64,000 nt of DNA from Phytophthora hibernalis (lineage: Eukaryota > Oomycota > Peronosporomycetes > Peronosporales > Peronosporaceae). The notes under the pieces are model-generated. The model saw nothing but the letters and a program-made list of their open reading frames with translations, made no database searches and was not told the DNA's origin. Position numbers and translations under genes: made by a program. Positions 53,166-64,000 of the stretch are shown here, in pieces. Location: contig JAAKBF010000083.1 in NCBI GenBank assembly GCA_012656075.1, forward strand, positions 248,001-312,000, written 5' to 3'. How positions within the stretch are numbered: position 1 is the first letter of the stretch; each line of letters starts with the position of its first letter.

Positions 53166-54337
53166 TCAGCGAGCGCCGCAGCTGCAGCACCTGCTAGAGT
53201 TTCTTTGGGAAGTCCCTTTAATGCGTCCATATCCATTGCATCCGAAACAGCGGGTGTTGGCGGTCACTTTCCACTGAGGATTCTTGGACGGTTTGGCTGG
53301 CTTGGGTTGTTTCCGGTCCGCGATGACCGCTAGGGCCTTTTCCGTTTTGGGAATAATGTCACCATTGTTTCCTTTAACGTGTTTGTACTGTTGCGTACCG
53401 GAGCTTGTCGGCGCTGTGTGCATTCTTGAAGCGTGTATTTGACCGTTGCTTTTTTCAGGGCAACCAGCTCACTCACTACTGCGTCCAACACCGTCCGCGC
53501 TTTGACCCCTTGGCAAGCTTCTAGCGCGCTAGTCGCTCCAATTCCCGCTCGTCCTTTGGATAGGCGTGCTCCACGAAGGAATAGACAGCCTGACGACTAT
53601 TCGTCTCGTGTGCAGATCCACCTGAAAGAGTGTCCGCGATATCCAACAAGCAACACGCACACTCCGTGTAGGTCTCGGCTCTGTGTTTCTTCGCCTCAGT
53701 GAGAGCTCGTCTGAGGGTGTGTTCACTTAAAGGCGATCTGAACTGGAGGACAAGCCGGCGGTCTGATTCTTGAACGGAAATAGTAGGTGATTCCTGCTTC
53801 ACGCATATGAACCAGTCGGCGGCTAAACCGCATAGAGCACCGGAGAGCACGCTGTATTTCTGCAGCTCCGACCAGCGGTGGCCGTTGAATAGCTGAGCGT
53901 TTGTCAGCTGGTCCATTACCTGCCGCCACCACTTGCGGACCCCAGAGTCCAGTGCGCCTGCTTCTACACGGCCGAAAAAGCGGGAATCGTAACGTTTTTT
54001 CGGCTAGCCTTTCCCCCGAGCGGTAGGTTAGCAAGTGGGTCGAGACGGTCCCCGTCGTCGTCGTGAAATGGTTCGCTTTAAGACTCTTCCGAGCTAACCG
54101 TTCTTCCACCAGAACGACGTGTGCAACACGATCAGTAGATGCTTCGGCTTGGTCATGAGGGGTCGCAGGTCCCAAGGTTTCCTCTTGAGTGCTCACTGAA
54201 CGTCGTGTAGAGCTCGGTGCTCTACCCGTACCGTTTCGGTTTGGTGCTCGGGGATCGCGTGCAGTACGACGTGGCAATGAGAGCCCAGGGAGAGGCAGGA
54301 GTCCTGCAACGCGCGGCGACGTTCGAGTTTCAGACAT
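53166..54337 (-). pseudogene. Copia 1 gag
   Basis: Two overlapping frames carry the gag: FNGHRWSELQKYSVLSGALC, LVLQFRSPLSEHTLRRALTE, AETYTECACCLLDIADTLSG. The nucleocapsid knuckle is degenerate (CFGCNGYGRIKG without its His and last Cys). An Arg/Thr-rich 5' extension reaches 54337. Confidence 0.7.
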
Positions 54338-54369
54338 AGCTGGCGAAGACGGTAAGAAAGCGGCCTACC

Positions 54370-54584
54370 TGTTGTTCCAAGCAAGGAACTTGTGCTTCAC
54401 GAGGAGATTTTCAGAATGAATTAATGGCGGCCTTGCGGCCAGCAAGCTAGACCTACGAGCTCACGATACAAAGCAACCACAACCTAATGATGAAAACAGG
54501 TACCAGGACTGTTTCCCATCCATAGATGATCCGCCGAGCTCCAAGCGGAGAAACTGTAGCTTGCTTGAACTAGTATGCCAAACA
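54370..54584 (-). repeat. 5' LTR of Copia 1
   Basis: 215 bases, TGTTGTTCC...CCAAACA. It is followed by TSD GGTTT at 54585-54589. Confidence 0.9.
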
Positions 54585-54591
54585 GGTTTAG

Positions 54592-54775
54592 TGTTAGTTT
54601 GTGCAGATGCCGTCGTATATTTAGAAGTGAGGACCACTTTAGCTAACCACTTTGCCTGCTTGCTGTCTGCAGCCACCATCCCCAATGAAACATCTCGCCC
54701 CCAGAGTGACGGACGAAACCGGTCCTCCAACCGCGGTTACACTGAATTCCGCGGACTACGCACGTAAATCTAACA
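54592..54775 (-). repeat. 3' LTR of Copia 2
   Basis: 184 bases. It differs from the 5' LTR by about 9 bases of deletion (GAAATTGAAAAG region) and several substitutions. Confidence 0.9.
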
Positions 54776-54801
54776 CTCCTCCTCACCTGTCGTCTGGATC
54801 G

Positions 54802-56170
54802 CTAAAATCTAGCGCAGCTCCGCCATCCTCGGGGCTGATATGCTTTCGTCACGATGTCCGCCATCATCAGACGCAACTCGACGTACTCGAGCTTCGCGGT
54901 GCAGTGTCGTGTGTAATCACAGATGAACTTGATCGGGACATTGACGTGCTTCGCACTCGCCATACTGTCCTCGGACTCCAGCAGTTTGATAGCGGCCTGG
55001 TTGTCCATGTGCATGGGCATGGGTTCAATGGCTTCAAAATCTAGCTCTCGCACAGTCTCCCTCATTCCAAGCAGCTCCCGTCCAGCGTGAGATGCCGAGG
55101 TGAACTCGGCCTCCATGGTGGAGAGCGAGCCACCCGTCTGCTTCTTGCTGATCCACTGCACTACGGCTCCATCCATTGTGATGACGCCGCCGGTGACTGA
55201 TTTCCTCTCACCCTTGTCCGCAGCGAAGTCCGCGTCGCTCCAACTCTCAATCTTGATCCTGGGCCGGCTGACCGCTCCCAGGTTTAACCCGAGCTTGAGA
55301 TCGTTCGTGTCTTTCAAGCATCGCGCGATCCTCTTCTCGAGCTTCCAGTCATTCGTCGTGTGCCTGGTGGCTTTATGCACAGCGAAGCTTATGTCTGGTC
55401 GAGTGCAGCGTGCAATACAGAGCAGGCTGCCGACGAGCAAATGGAAATCCCGGATCGTTGCTCCGCGAGGGCCCCGCCACTGGGCAGCGGTTCCAGTGTC
55501 TGAGAGTCTGCTTCGTAGCGCTCGTGCCCGATGGGCGTTCTCACGCCTTTCGTGTTCTCTAACGCATTCTGCCTCATCAGCCCTTCGACGTCCGCCTTTT
55601 GGTCGAGCGTGTATCCGCCCATCGCGTCCGGCTCAACGCGCATGCCGAGGAACTTGTGCACCGTACCCATGTCCTTGATAGTCAGCACACTTATCGCGTC
55701 GAAGAAAGCTTCCACCAGATTGGGGTGAGACGCAGTGACCAGCCGGTCATCTACGTACACGCCCACGATGGTCATGCCGCCATCCGCTTCTTGTAGTACA
55801 AACACATGTTGGTCACACAACGCGAGAATCCGACCTCCTTTAACTTGGCGTGCAGAAGTTGACTCCACAGCCTTCCCGCCTGCTTTAACCCATAAGGCGA
55901 TTTCTTAAGTCGCACCGACAGTTCCGTGTCATCATCGCCGCCGAGCGCTCGCAATACCTCCTCAGGTATCTGGGGATTGCCAGATAGATAGATATCAAGG
56001 TGCTCTTCCTTGTCCGCTTTCACATACGGGTTCGGTATCTCCCCGTGTCGCGCGGGTCCGCACCAGCGCCTCGCGAAAACCAGGATTACCTTCACGGTGC
56101 TCAGTTCCATCTCTACAGCAAATGTGAACCCGTAGTCTACTCCAAAGAACCGCTCGTTGCCGCACGCCAC
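54802..56170 (-). pseudogene. Copia 2 reverse transcriptase and RNase H
   Basis: RT blocks: VRLKKSPYGLKQAGRLWSQL at 55950-55870, TIVGVYVDDRLVTASHPNLV with the YVDD site near 55750, and KDMGTVHKFLGMRV. The RNase H block 55440-54802 reads IESWSDADFAADKGERKSVT, ISKKQTGGSLSTMEAEFTSA and HMDNQAAIKLLES, and ends VTKAYQPRGW. One or two shifts separate the blocks. Confidence 0.88.
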
Positions 56171-56373
56171 TAGCCGATCCTTGAATCATTCAATGGCCCC
56201 GTTAGCGTCCGTCTTGGCTATAAAGACCCACTTTGTGTGCAGTACATGGCTACCCTTCGGTGTCACGACGACCGTCCGTTCTCTTTGAGCGCTCGTAGCT
56301 CCTTAGCCATTGAAATGGTCCACTTGCCCTAGAGCCCGCTCCGCCGTGGTTCTTCGGGTCAGGTTCGCGCACG

Positions 56374-57205
56374 CTATTCACCACGTCCGCGGGTGGGGGC
56401 TCTGGCTGTCGTCGGTACTCGACGGTTCTGCAGCCACAGCTGCCTTTTGGAGGCCGACCTCGTCTGGTGCCTGTCGCGCGTCCGGCGAGACTTCGTCTTG
56501 GCAGCCGCTGGCGTCTCCTGCGCCTCTTGGCTGCTTTCCGCCTCCTTTGTCTCCTCCGAGTCTTCGAGGTGCACTCGCCTGAGCAGCTCGTTCTGTACTT
56601 CCATCCACGTCTCCACGTTTCTGACGTGCTGAGTCACAACCACGACCTTGTCCTTCCGAATGTACACTCTGTATCCTTTCATTTCATCACTTTTGCCAAT
56701 GATCATGGCGGGTTTGCCACGTTCCCTCATGAACTTCTTCTTCGCGTCTCGGTGCACCGTGCACGGCGAGCCGAACACCACGATGTCGCTCAGGTCAAGC
56801 GTCTTCTTAGTGAGCATGTACAGCGGCGACTTCGTTCGTGGGTTGCCGTTGCTCCGGCTCCTATTCAGAATGTATTCGGCATACTCCGCCGCATCGCCCC
56901 AAACCCGGAGCGGCAAGCCACAGATGAACACCATTCTCCGCACCATATTCATGATGGTTCAGTGCATTATTTCTGCCATTCCGTTACTTGCATGGTTTCG
57001 CGGCCCACTCAGCTGCCTAGCAATCCCTATGTCTATGAAGAACAGATCCAGTGTTCGGTATTCTTCTCTGCCGTCTGTGTGCAGTGCGTGTTAAACTGCC
57101 GCTCAAAAATGCCATGAAGTGCTTGCATTTCTGCGTGACCACGTCCTTGGTTTTGGCAAGGAAGATCCTGCAGTAGTTAGTTCGGTAATCTATGAAATTC
57201 ACCAT
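56374..57205 (-). pseudogene. Copia 2 integrase
   Basis: Begins MVNFIDYRTNYCRIFLAKTK (57205) and continues after shifts to MVRRMVFICGLPLRVWGDAA, EYAEYILNRSRSNGNPRTKS, PLYMLTKKTLDLSDIVVFGS, and RKDKVVVVTQHVRNVETWM. Not in one frame. Confidence 0.8.
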
Positions 57206-57272
57206 ATACCTGCTCCCCAGTCGGTCCTCGGGGTCATGGGCTCCTTGAGGTCCGAGCAGATCACCCCACCGA

Positions 57273-58230
57273 TCACGTCAATGGGCGAATTCTCCCCAGT
57301 ATCCTGGCGGGACTGCTGGTTCTTCGTTTGCTTGCCCTGAGCGCACGCCAAGCTGTTCGCGCGCTTCTCGTCCGTGAGCGCGATCCCGGAGGCCGGGTCC
57401 TTGGACATCCGAGAATCGTCTCGTAATTTAGATGCCCCAGTCTCCGGTGGAAGTGCATCAGCGTGCCTGTCTGCACGGCTGACCCCACATCTGCTTGGCT
57501 GTCTCCCAGTACGGACATCAGCACGCCCCCGGTTCTCTTGATGCCACGACCGTTCGCGCGGACAATCAGCCCGTTGTTGCGACGCTCCACGTCGAATACT
57601 GCTGGCCCGCTCTCCATCGCTGTTATCACGCGATGCGGGCCCCGATATTCAAACTTAAAGCCCCTCTTCTCTAGCAATCCGTAGGAAATAATGCTCCTTT
57701 CCAGGTTTAACGTGTGCTGCACGTCCAGCAGCCGCACCTTTATTCTTTCCCACATAGCCGTGGACTACAGCAGCACGCTGCCACGCTTGGTCACTCGGAG
57801 TGCTCCTCAATCCGCCGCCACACAATGACTCTCGAAATCATCGTGGTCTTCCAGCAGGCTGACGTCATTCACGAGATGACGACTGGATCCAGTGTCCAGG
57901 ATCCACAGTCCATCTCCCTCGTCGTGTCGTTAATGGTGAGCACAAAATCCGCCTCACCATCCTGACTCCACTCCTTCTTCATCTCAGGGCACGTTGCCTT
58001 CAGGTGGCTTGGGTTGCCGCACTTGTAGCTTTCCGATTGTCTACGCCCCCGTTGATCTCGTTTACGACGTCCCTACCAGTCTGCCTTCCGCGAGACTCTA
58101 TCCTCGTCGACTGCGCGAAGTGCGCCAGCTCCTCTGTCTGGCGGAGGTAATCCGTGCGGCTAAGGCTCAGGAGCGACAGCGTGGACACGCGCATCGCGGA
58201 GTCCGCATAGTGCACGATGTTGTCCAGCAC
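57273..58230 (-). pseudogene. Copia 2 nucleocapsid knuckle, protease, pre-integrase
   Basis: The knuckle reads KCGNPSHLKATCP near 58020, the protease LWILDTGSSRHLVNDVSLLE near 57900, and the pre-integrase LMHFHRRLGHLNYETI near 57440. They lie in several frames. Confidence 0.78.
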
Positions 58231-58281
58231 TAGGTTGTTCGCACCTCCGCACGCCTAGCTCACCGCGACGAGATACTGATA

Positions 58282-59143
58282 ATGCTCAGTCCAGCTGCGT
58301 TTGGGGGACATCGGGGCAGTGAACATTCTCATGCTCTACGCCGGAGTAATCTTCGTCGCGAATGTGCAGCAGGCGCTGCATCGCGTGTTCAGAGTCGAGT
58401 TTTCCTTCTACCAGCCCTCGCCTTGTTGGTTGTAGTATCTATGCGCCATTCCAGTGAGGTGGTGGCGGAGGATGTCGACCTTGACCTCCTCCGTACAGTG
58501 AAAGCCGCTCGCTCGTTCCGCGAACAGGATCTCCCTCACGAACCTCTTTCCCATGACAAGAACCCACTACCAAGGCCCTCGTACAGCTTCTTTCCATCGA
58601 AGTTACGAATGCCCAGCTTCTGCTGACTCGTGTATGGCACCGGAACGGGGCCGTTCACTGGCGTCAACATTACTGGCGGCTGCATCACTGGCGGTTGGAC
58701 AGGCTGCTGATACGCGCGCGGAGTCACGTAATGTTGGGGCAGCACTGGATGTAGTGATTGAGCCATCTCCACGTTGGCTACCGCATTCTCGTACCCGTAC
58801 GCACGCTGCTTCACACCGAAGTACGTGGCCGGAGATACTGGCGAGTTCCACGGTGGCGGTGTCTGGTCCAGCGCCAATCTCTCCATGGGTCTCCCAAGCC
58901 CGATGGCTGACTCGAACACGCTTGATTCATGTCCCACGAACAGCTCCTTTTCTTACTGTCGCTGCTGCGACGCTTCCGGGCGCCCCATGCGTTCTGCCAG
59001 GCCCGTAAGAAGTTATAGCAGCTTCTCTTGGGGTCCTTCGGCTTCGCCGATTGTTTGACTTCATCAATGTTTCCGCACTTTGGTGTCGACCCTTTCGCGA
59101 TCAAATTCGCCTTCCGGAGTTCAGTGTAAACAGCTGGTCTCAT
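58282..59143 (-). pseudogene. Copia 2 gag, 5' part
   Basis: Minus-strand blocks at 59143-58811 and 58937-58536. The latter ends LGIRNFDGKKLYEGLGSGF then LSWERGS, the usual Copia gag motif in which a folded Phe-Asp-Gly core begins the gag domain. A Pro/Gln-rich stretch precedes it. Confidence 0.6.
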
Positions 59144-59147
59144 AACC

Positions 59148-59340
59148 TGTTAGTTTGTGCAGATGCCGTCGTATATTGAGAAATTGAAAAGTGAGGACAA
59201 CTTTAGCTAACCACTTTACCTGCTTGCTGTCTGCAGCCACCAACCCCAAAGGAACATCTCTCCTCCAGAGTGACGGACGAAACCGGTCCTCGAACCGCGG
59301 TTACACTCGATTCCCGCGGACTACGGACGCAAATCTAACA
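59148..59340 (-). repeat. 5' LTR of Copia 2
   Basis: 193 bases, TGTTAG...CTAACA, followed by TSD TTTAG at 59341-59345. Confidence 0.9.
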
Positions 59341-62214
59341 TTTAGGGGAACAATACCTCAGTCTAAGGTCTCCTAAACTCACTCGGAAATAGGGGCGTTT
59401 GATCACAACGGTTTCCTAGACAGTGACTCATAACATTAATCAAAGAAAATGCAACCTGTTCTGCTTAACCCTTTGATTGGGGAAGAAGGAAATTATTCAT
59501 CGAAGCTTGTGGAAGAGTTGTCGACAAAGTCTCCAACCAGTAAACATTTTTAAATAGCATGGTAAATTCAACGTTGTATTCATACGAAGGTCTGCGTTTC
59601 AAGGAGGTCTGTGCTCGAGCATGTTTTCATGCACAGCTCCGCGGGATCCGTCCTGGACTCTGGACGGTGTCCTGTATCGTTCATTCCGGACGGAAACTTA
59701 AATAAAATACGCACGTGGACGAAAACTACAGAAAACGTTATCACGTTCTGTCCGGGATCCCTATACAGTAACCTGATGTTCTATATATAAAACAGAACCC
59801 AAATTACGTGTCCAAATTCAAACAGCGCCGCACGAACAGCCTCTGCTTCGTCTATGCAGTTCCAAGTAGCCTTTTGGACAATCACTCGCTTCGGACGGTC
59901 TGAAGTGAGCGATTGTCTGACGAACACCCTCTAGCTCGGTCTACAATGTGCGTGCCATGGCTTCAGAACACGTTTATATGCGTAATAAACATTTAATGAC
60001 TACGCACGAAAGTCTATTGCACGAAATTATTATAACTCACAAACAAACCAGAATCTACTGAAACTTAATATTTGTATGGTTTCATGGTCCTCTTTTTCTA
60101 CACGTGTACACTAACCGCAGCATTTAGTGTTTGTGCCTGAATAGTGTTAGTCTTAAAAGCGTTAGTAACACTATATTATGTGAAACCCCCAAAAACACTA
60201 ATAATATTAGTGCAGTAGCGACTTCACATAAAACAGAAAGTGTCTTACTTTTTATAGACATTCCCAAATGTAGTTGTATCTTCTCCCGTGGCCGGGACAA
60301 TAGCTAGCCAGAAAATCAATTTGCAACTTTCAAAAGGAGACTATTTTGAGCGGCCATAACTTCCGCGGATCTTGAGCCTAGAGGCCAAGGGTGGGCTCAA
60401 AATGAAGAGGAAGCCTTCTCTTTTCAATGGTGTGCCTAAATCGCGATTCGTACTTAGGTTAATTAGTAGCACGATGTTTGCCGCGGTCTCAGAAAAAAAC
60501 CAAATTTGGTTTTACGTCCGTTCTTGTGGTCCAAATTACGTAATTCGAGGTAGTTTGGTCACAAATGGGATCTGTTCTGGAGTTGTGGTGGATAGTCCAA
60601 TTATATTACAGAGTTCCCCAGCAAAGGGAGAAAGGTGGGACCAATAAATTCTTCCACGTTAAAAGATTTGCAAACGGATTTGTATCCCGATAGAGCAAGG
60701 CTATGAGGCACATGTACTAATTTTGTAAAGTAAATAACTAATTACGGTTCTCCCTTCGCCGGGTAACTCTGTATGAGCAGATTGGCTGTTTCTAAAAACA
60801 GCTGTTTTTTAGCGAAAGTTGATACAGGGTGTATGAGTCACGCACGCACATGAGACGAGGCAAGATATTAGTTTATGCAGGTGTGTTAAAGCACTTGCGT
60901 CCACCTTCTGAAATAACTTCAACCTTAGTACAAAAAATAAAGGTTTTGATATTTAAATGTTACAACATACGCAAATTGTCCATAAGGTGCAACATCACAT
61001 GTACCACTTCGAACTTGGCACCAGAACTTTTGTTCCAGATCTCCCTGACTCGCCTAACCGATACTAGTTGACTCATAAGACACATCGAGTGGTATCTTCT
61101 CTCGTGGTCAGGGCAATAAGGATAAACTTGCGCTGCGTAGTTGTCCGTTTTCTCAAATTCTTTTAAGTGCGAAAAACTTTCGCCCGTTTTTTAAGGCGTT
61201 TATCTCGGTAACTCTAATAGGTGGATTAGTATTATTGTGTTAGCCCAATACATGTATGAGATTGCATCTCAATCGCTTGGTATAAATGAGTCCATTTAAA
61301 ACGAATATCCGTTAACTATTAAACATCAAATAGGAGTTACGCACACCATTCAAAAGCTTAGTGTCTGTACTACACAATATAGCTCTTACGTTACGAAAAA
61401 TAGGGGGTACAACCAAAGTTATGGCGAATTGAAAAATGTGTCTTCGTGGTCGAAAACAAGAGGCCAATTTTGCTTTCCAGCATAAATAATCTACAGACGC
61501 TTCTGAATCAAACTATGCCACCTAGAACGCTCAGAAATGCCTAGAACCGATCGGAAACGACACTCTGCGCTCGTTAACGATCATTTCAAATAAAATGGTT
61601 CGCTCGCGAGTCAAAATCATGAAGTAGCCAATCAGAAGTGCCAAAAATATATTTCAACCAATCCGATGACAACCTACCTTGCTGGTTTCGACTGGAAGCA
61701 TGCTGCGAAACAGAACGGCTCATTTCGATGTAGTTTCACAGCCACTGTGTCAACAGCTTCGGCAACCAATAGAGCCACGACGAGAATGGCCCCGCGCACT
61801 TCCTCTTCTCATTGTCGGGGAGGGCGTCGCCCTCCTAGGGACTTGCATCCGTTCGTAGAACGCAGAGACGCCCTCTAACCGTCGCAGGCTTTCGATTCAG
61901 AGCGGTTAGCCTTTTCGCAGTTTTCTCGCTTCCCGCTTAGATACGAAAAATCGATACATCGGCTCTAGCAAAACCCTCAAAAGGGCTTAGTGATCATTTT
62001 GTTTTAACACTTCTACTCCGGGATCACGGTTTCTCCGGAATACAAGTTATAGAGGTAGTGATGTCCGCAACAGATCCACAGTGTGCTAAATCTGCATATA
62101 GAAGTTTGTATGCGATAAATTTAAGCAGGTCGACTGAATAGTTCATGTCGCATGCGACACGAAGATTTTTCGAAAGGGTTGGGGGACCAGATATAAATCT
62201 CCGAAGAAGAACGC
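59341..62214. other. AT-rich non-coding region, possible 5' part of a piggyBac-like element
   Basis: About 2.9 kb with no supported gene. TTAACCCTTTGATTGGGG at 59465 resembles a piggyBac end (TTAA plus CCCTTT). Bases 60390-60510 belong to the dispersed repeat seen near 35.9 and 37.8 kb. The sequence is otherwise low-GC with many short open frames that look random. Confidence 0.45.
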
Positions 62215-64000
62215 GTGGCCGCTGCCAGCCTTTCATTCCGAAGTCAGCGCCCGAGAAGAGATTATCACTCCGGGACCATGTACGCGTTTGAGAAGTCATT
62301 TCAGCAGATATGGCGCGAGTGGACGAGAAAGGACTGGGCTTACAAGAAGTCAACAGGGCTCAGCAACGATCAAAGGTACCTGCCACCTGGTGGGAACCTC
62401 AAAGGAACGAAAGGCATCGACTACTTCGTTGGTACGCTAATTTACCGCGTTAGATGACTTGCTACTTCTAAACTACGATTACCTGGTCAGGCGAAGCCAG
62501 TTTGCTGGGATACTGTCGTTGTCAAGGATGGTTGGCCTTTGTACAGCCCCAGACTACTGCTCCGATGTCCACGCTGGCTGCTCCGACGTCCACGCTTGCT
62601 ACTCCGACGGGTACGACCGCTGCTCTAACGGCCACGGCTGCTCCTCTGACGGACTCGGCTCCTGTCATGACGACCACCACGACTCCTGCAGATACGACGG
62701 CTGAACTACCGCTTGTTCAAACTGCCGGTATGCGACCTGCTGTTGCAAAGCCTAGAGCAGCGGCAAAGGCAACACCTACGTCTCCTCGACCTTCTCCAGG
62801 GAGCGCTACAATTTCCCCTGCCAAGGTGTCTAGATACCATCTGCTAGCAAGGCGACCAGTAAGGCAGCGACGACCAAGCGAAAACGGACCACACCCGGAC
62901 CGTTTTCGAAGAGGCGCGGCAAGGGTGCGATGTGAGGATGAGATGCATTGTTCGAAACGTGTTGACATTTATCTTTGTTACGGATTCTACAGTTTCTGCA
63001 GTAACGGAGGTGCCAGCTGATATTCAGGAAAATACAGCAGACGCTATTCCAAGTTCGCCGGTGGATGTTACGGACAATGCCGATCATGACGTAACGGAGG
63101 TGCCAGTTGCTGCTGCGGACACGACTGAACCAGTTGTTACGGAAGGAGAAAATACTGTGCATCGAGTTGCAGAGACGCCAACCGGTATTCCGCTTTACGA
63201 CTTTGACTCGGACAACTCCTTGGATGCGCTGAGACGCGATCGGCTTTGTGCCCCTGATGGTGCTGACGACGTTAACGTTGGAGAGGACGATTGGTTGTTC
63301 CCACTCGCCTCGGATGCTGAAGGTGACGAAGAATCAATCCTGCTGGACGAAGACGAGTACGTAAAGGAAGCCAGTGCGATGGCGGATGACGTCGAAGGCG
63401 AGGAAATTGATGGAGATGATATTGGTGAGGATGAGGTTCCGGTGGAGTTGGATCTCACAGACGACGAGCTGGACCGCCTTCAGGCGGACGGATGGGATAC
63501 ATTTGAATAACGTCATTCGGACCATGTTCTTCTTGACGTTACCCCAATTTATGAGGGGCAACACGTGCGGCACTGGCGTACGCCAAGAACCCGCTGGCAA
63601 TATTCTACTTCTTCCTTCCCAAAGAATTTTGGCGAAAGATTGCACAAGAAACTAGGAACTACCGCGAAGAGAGCAATGACGAGATCGCGCAAGGAATGCG
63701 AGCACGTGCTCGTGCTCGACGAGAGACAACGCCTTCGACTGTTGTGCTATCGGTGGAATATTTCTCGGCCTGGTCGACTTGGCCATGGTGAACGCGTTCA
63801 TCGTTCACAAGATCAGACTAAAACGCCTCAACAAGCCTGTTCCGACCCACGCTGCATTCATGAGGCTCCTACATACGGAACTGTTGAGGCAAACGAGCGA
63901 AGACTTTGCGGATAGAGTCGACATGGCGGATTTCGTGACAGAGCTGCTGCCGCGTCAACCGCATTTGCTGGAGCAGACCGAAGAGATTAATGGCGCCAAG
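62215..64000 (+). pseudogene. piggyBac-like transposase gene, internally deleted, runs off the window
   Basis: Blocks in order: FEKSFQQIWREWTRKDWAYK and STGLSNDQRYLPPGG, GTKGIDYFVG (62281-62430), a Thr/Pro/Ala-rich linker with a KRKR basic cluster (62540-62930), an acidic block ending LDLTDDELDRLQADGWDTFE (63510), YAKNPLAIFYFFLPKEFWRK near 63570-63640, then IFLGLVDLAMVNAFIVHKI at about 63750-63810 and ELLRQTSEDFADRVDMADFV. These match the N-terminal and C-terminal parts of oomycete piggyBac-like transposases, but the DDD catalytic core between the FWRK block and the GLVDLA block is missing. Several one-base shifts occur. Confidence 0.65.

Larger units (their letters stand above)
49435..54584 (-). 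mobile_element. Copia LTR retrotransposon 1, complete, TSD GGTTT
   Basis: Long terminal repeats (49435-49660 and 54370-54584) start TGTT and end AACA. Direct duplications GGTTT lie at 49430-49434 and 54585-54589. The polypurine tract (minus-strand GTGGGGGAGG) abuts the low-coordinate LTR. On the minus strand the order is gag, protease, integrase, reverse transcriptase, RNase H, the Copia order. Coding frames are broken by several shifts and stops. Confidence 0.93.
54592..59340 (-). mobile_element. Copia LTR retrotransposon 2, complete, TSD TTTAG
   Basis: LTRs 54592-54775 and 59148-59340 start TGTTAG and end CTAACA. TTTAG lies at 54587-54591 and 59341-59345. A purine tract (minus GGTGAGGAGG) abuts the 3' LTR. 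The gene order on the minus strand is gag, protease, integrase, RT, RNase H. It is a different lineage from Copia 1: LTRs and proteins are not closely alike. Confidence 0.93.

Noticed and set aside
61666..61878. 70-codon frame with local GAGGGCGTCGCCCTC palindrome
   Set aside because: Short, without homology that I recognise; base composition like the surrounding non-coding DNA.

Overview
The window looks like nuclear DNA of an oomycete, most probably Phytophthora or a close relative. Genes are compact and have short GT-AG introns of about 60-85 bases. Copies of a small secreted-protein gene carry the oomycete initiator GCTCATTCCGCTTTTT. The protein families (sideroflexin, CRT-like transporter, animal-type ATIC, base-exchange phosphatidylserine synthase, PFA-DSP phosphatase) and the Copia, piggyBac-like and Ulp1-bearing transposons fit this. 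There is no operon logic and no rRNA, tRNA or CRISPR that I can see.

Layout. Positions 1-35.7 kb are gene-dense. In order: the 3' part of a mitochondrial sideroflexin; an EF-hand coiled-coil protein; an inverted duplication (about 4.40-6.04 kb and 7.38-9.05 kb) carrying two MGST3-like glutathione transferase genes around a metallo-beta-lactamase-fold hydrolase; a third MGST3 paralogue; uroporphyrinogen decarboxylase; a coiled-coil protein; a CRT-like transporter; a PI3-kinase with N-terminal cNMP-binding-like and GAF-like regions; phosphatidylserine synthase; ATIC; three copies (+,-,+) of a small secreted protein; a Kv-beta-like aldo/keto reductase; a SIW14/PFA-DSP phosphatase; a CENP-B-type HTH protein fused to an arsenite-methyltransferase-like domain; and endonuclease III (NTH1).

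Positions 35.7-64 kb are almost all mobile DNA: a piggyBac-type MITE against the NTH1 start, a complete Tc1/mariner element with long IR/DR ends, a minisatellite, a lone gag, a perfect-looking hairpin, a decayed hAT-like element, a MULE-like element with a Ulp1 protease, two Copia retrotransposons inserted side by side in a telomere-like GGTTTAG site (both with intact target duplications), and an internally deleted piggyBac-like gene running off the end.

A technical point affects every reading frame. At least 16 conserved reading frames in the window are broken by what looks like a single missing base, nearly always in a short homopolymer (UROD, PI3K, AKR, SIW14, HTH-methyltransferase, NTH1, the Tc1 transposase, gag and secreted copy 3). 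Housekeeping genes would not all decay this way, so uncorrected deletion errors are the likeliest cause. I call these genes as real loci with probable base-call errors. The most interesting loci are the HTH/methyltransferase fusion, the multi-domain PI3K, the two palindromic gene duplications, and the paired Copia insertion in a telomere-like sequence.
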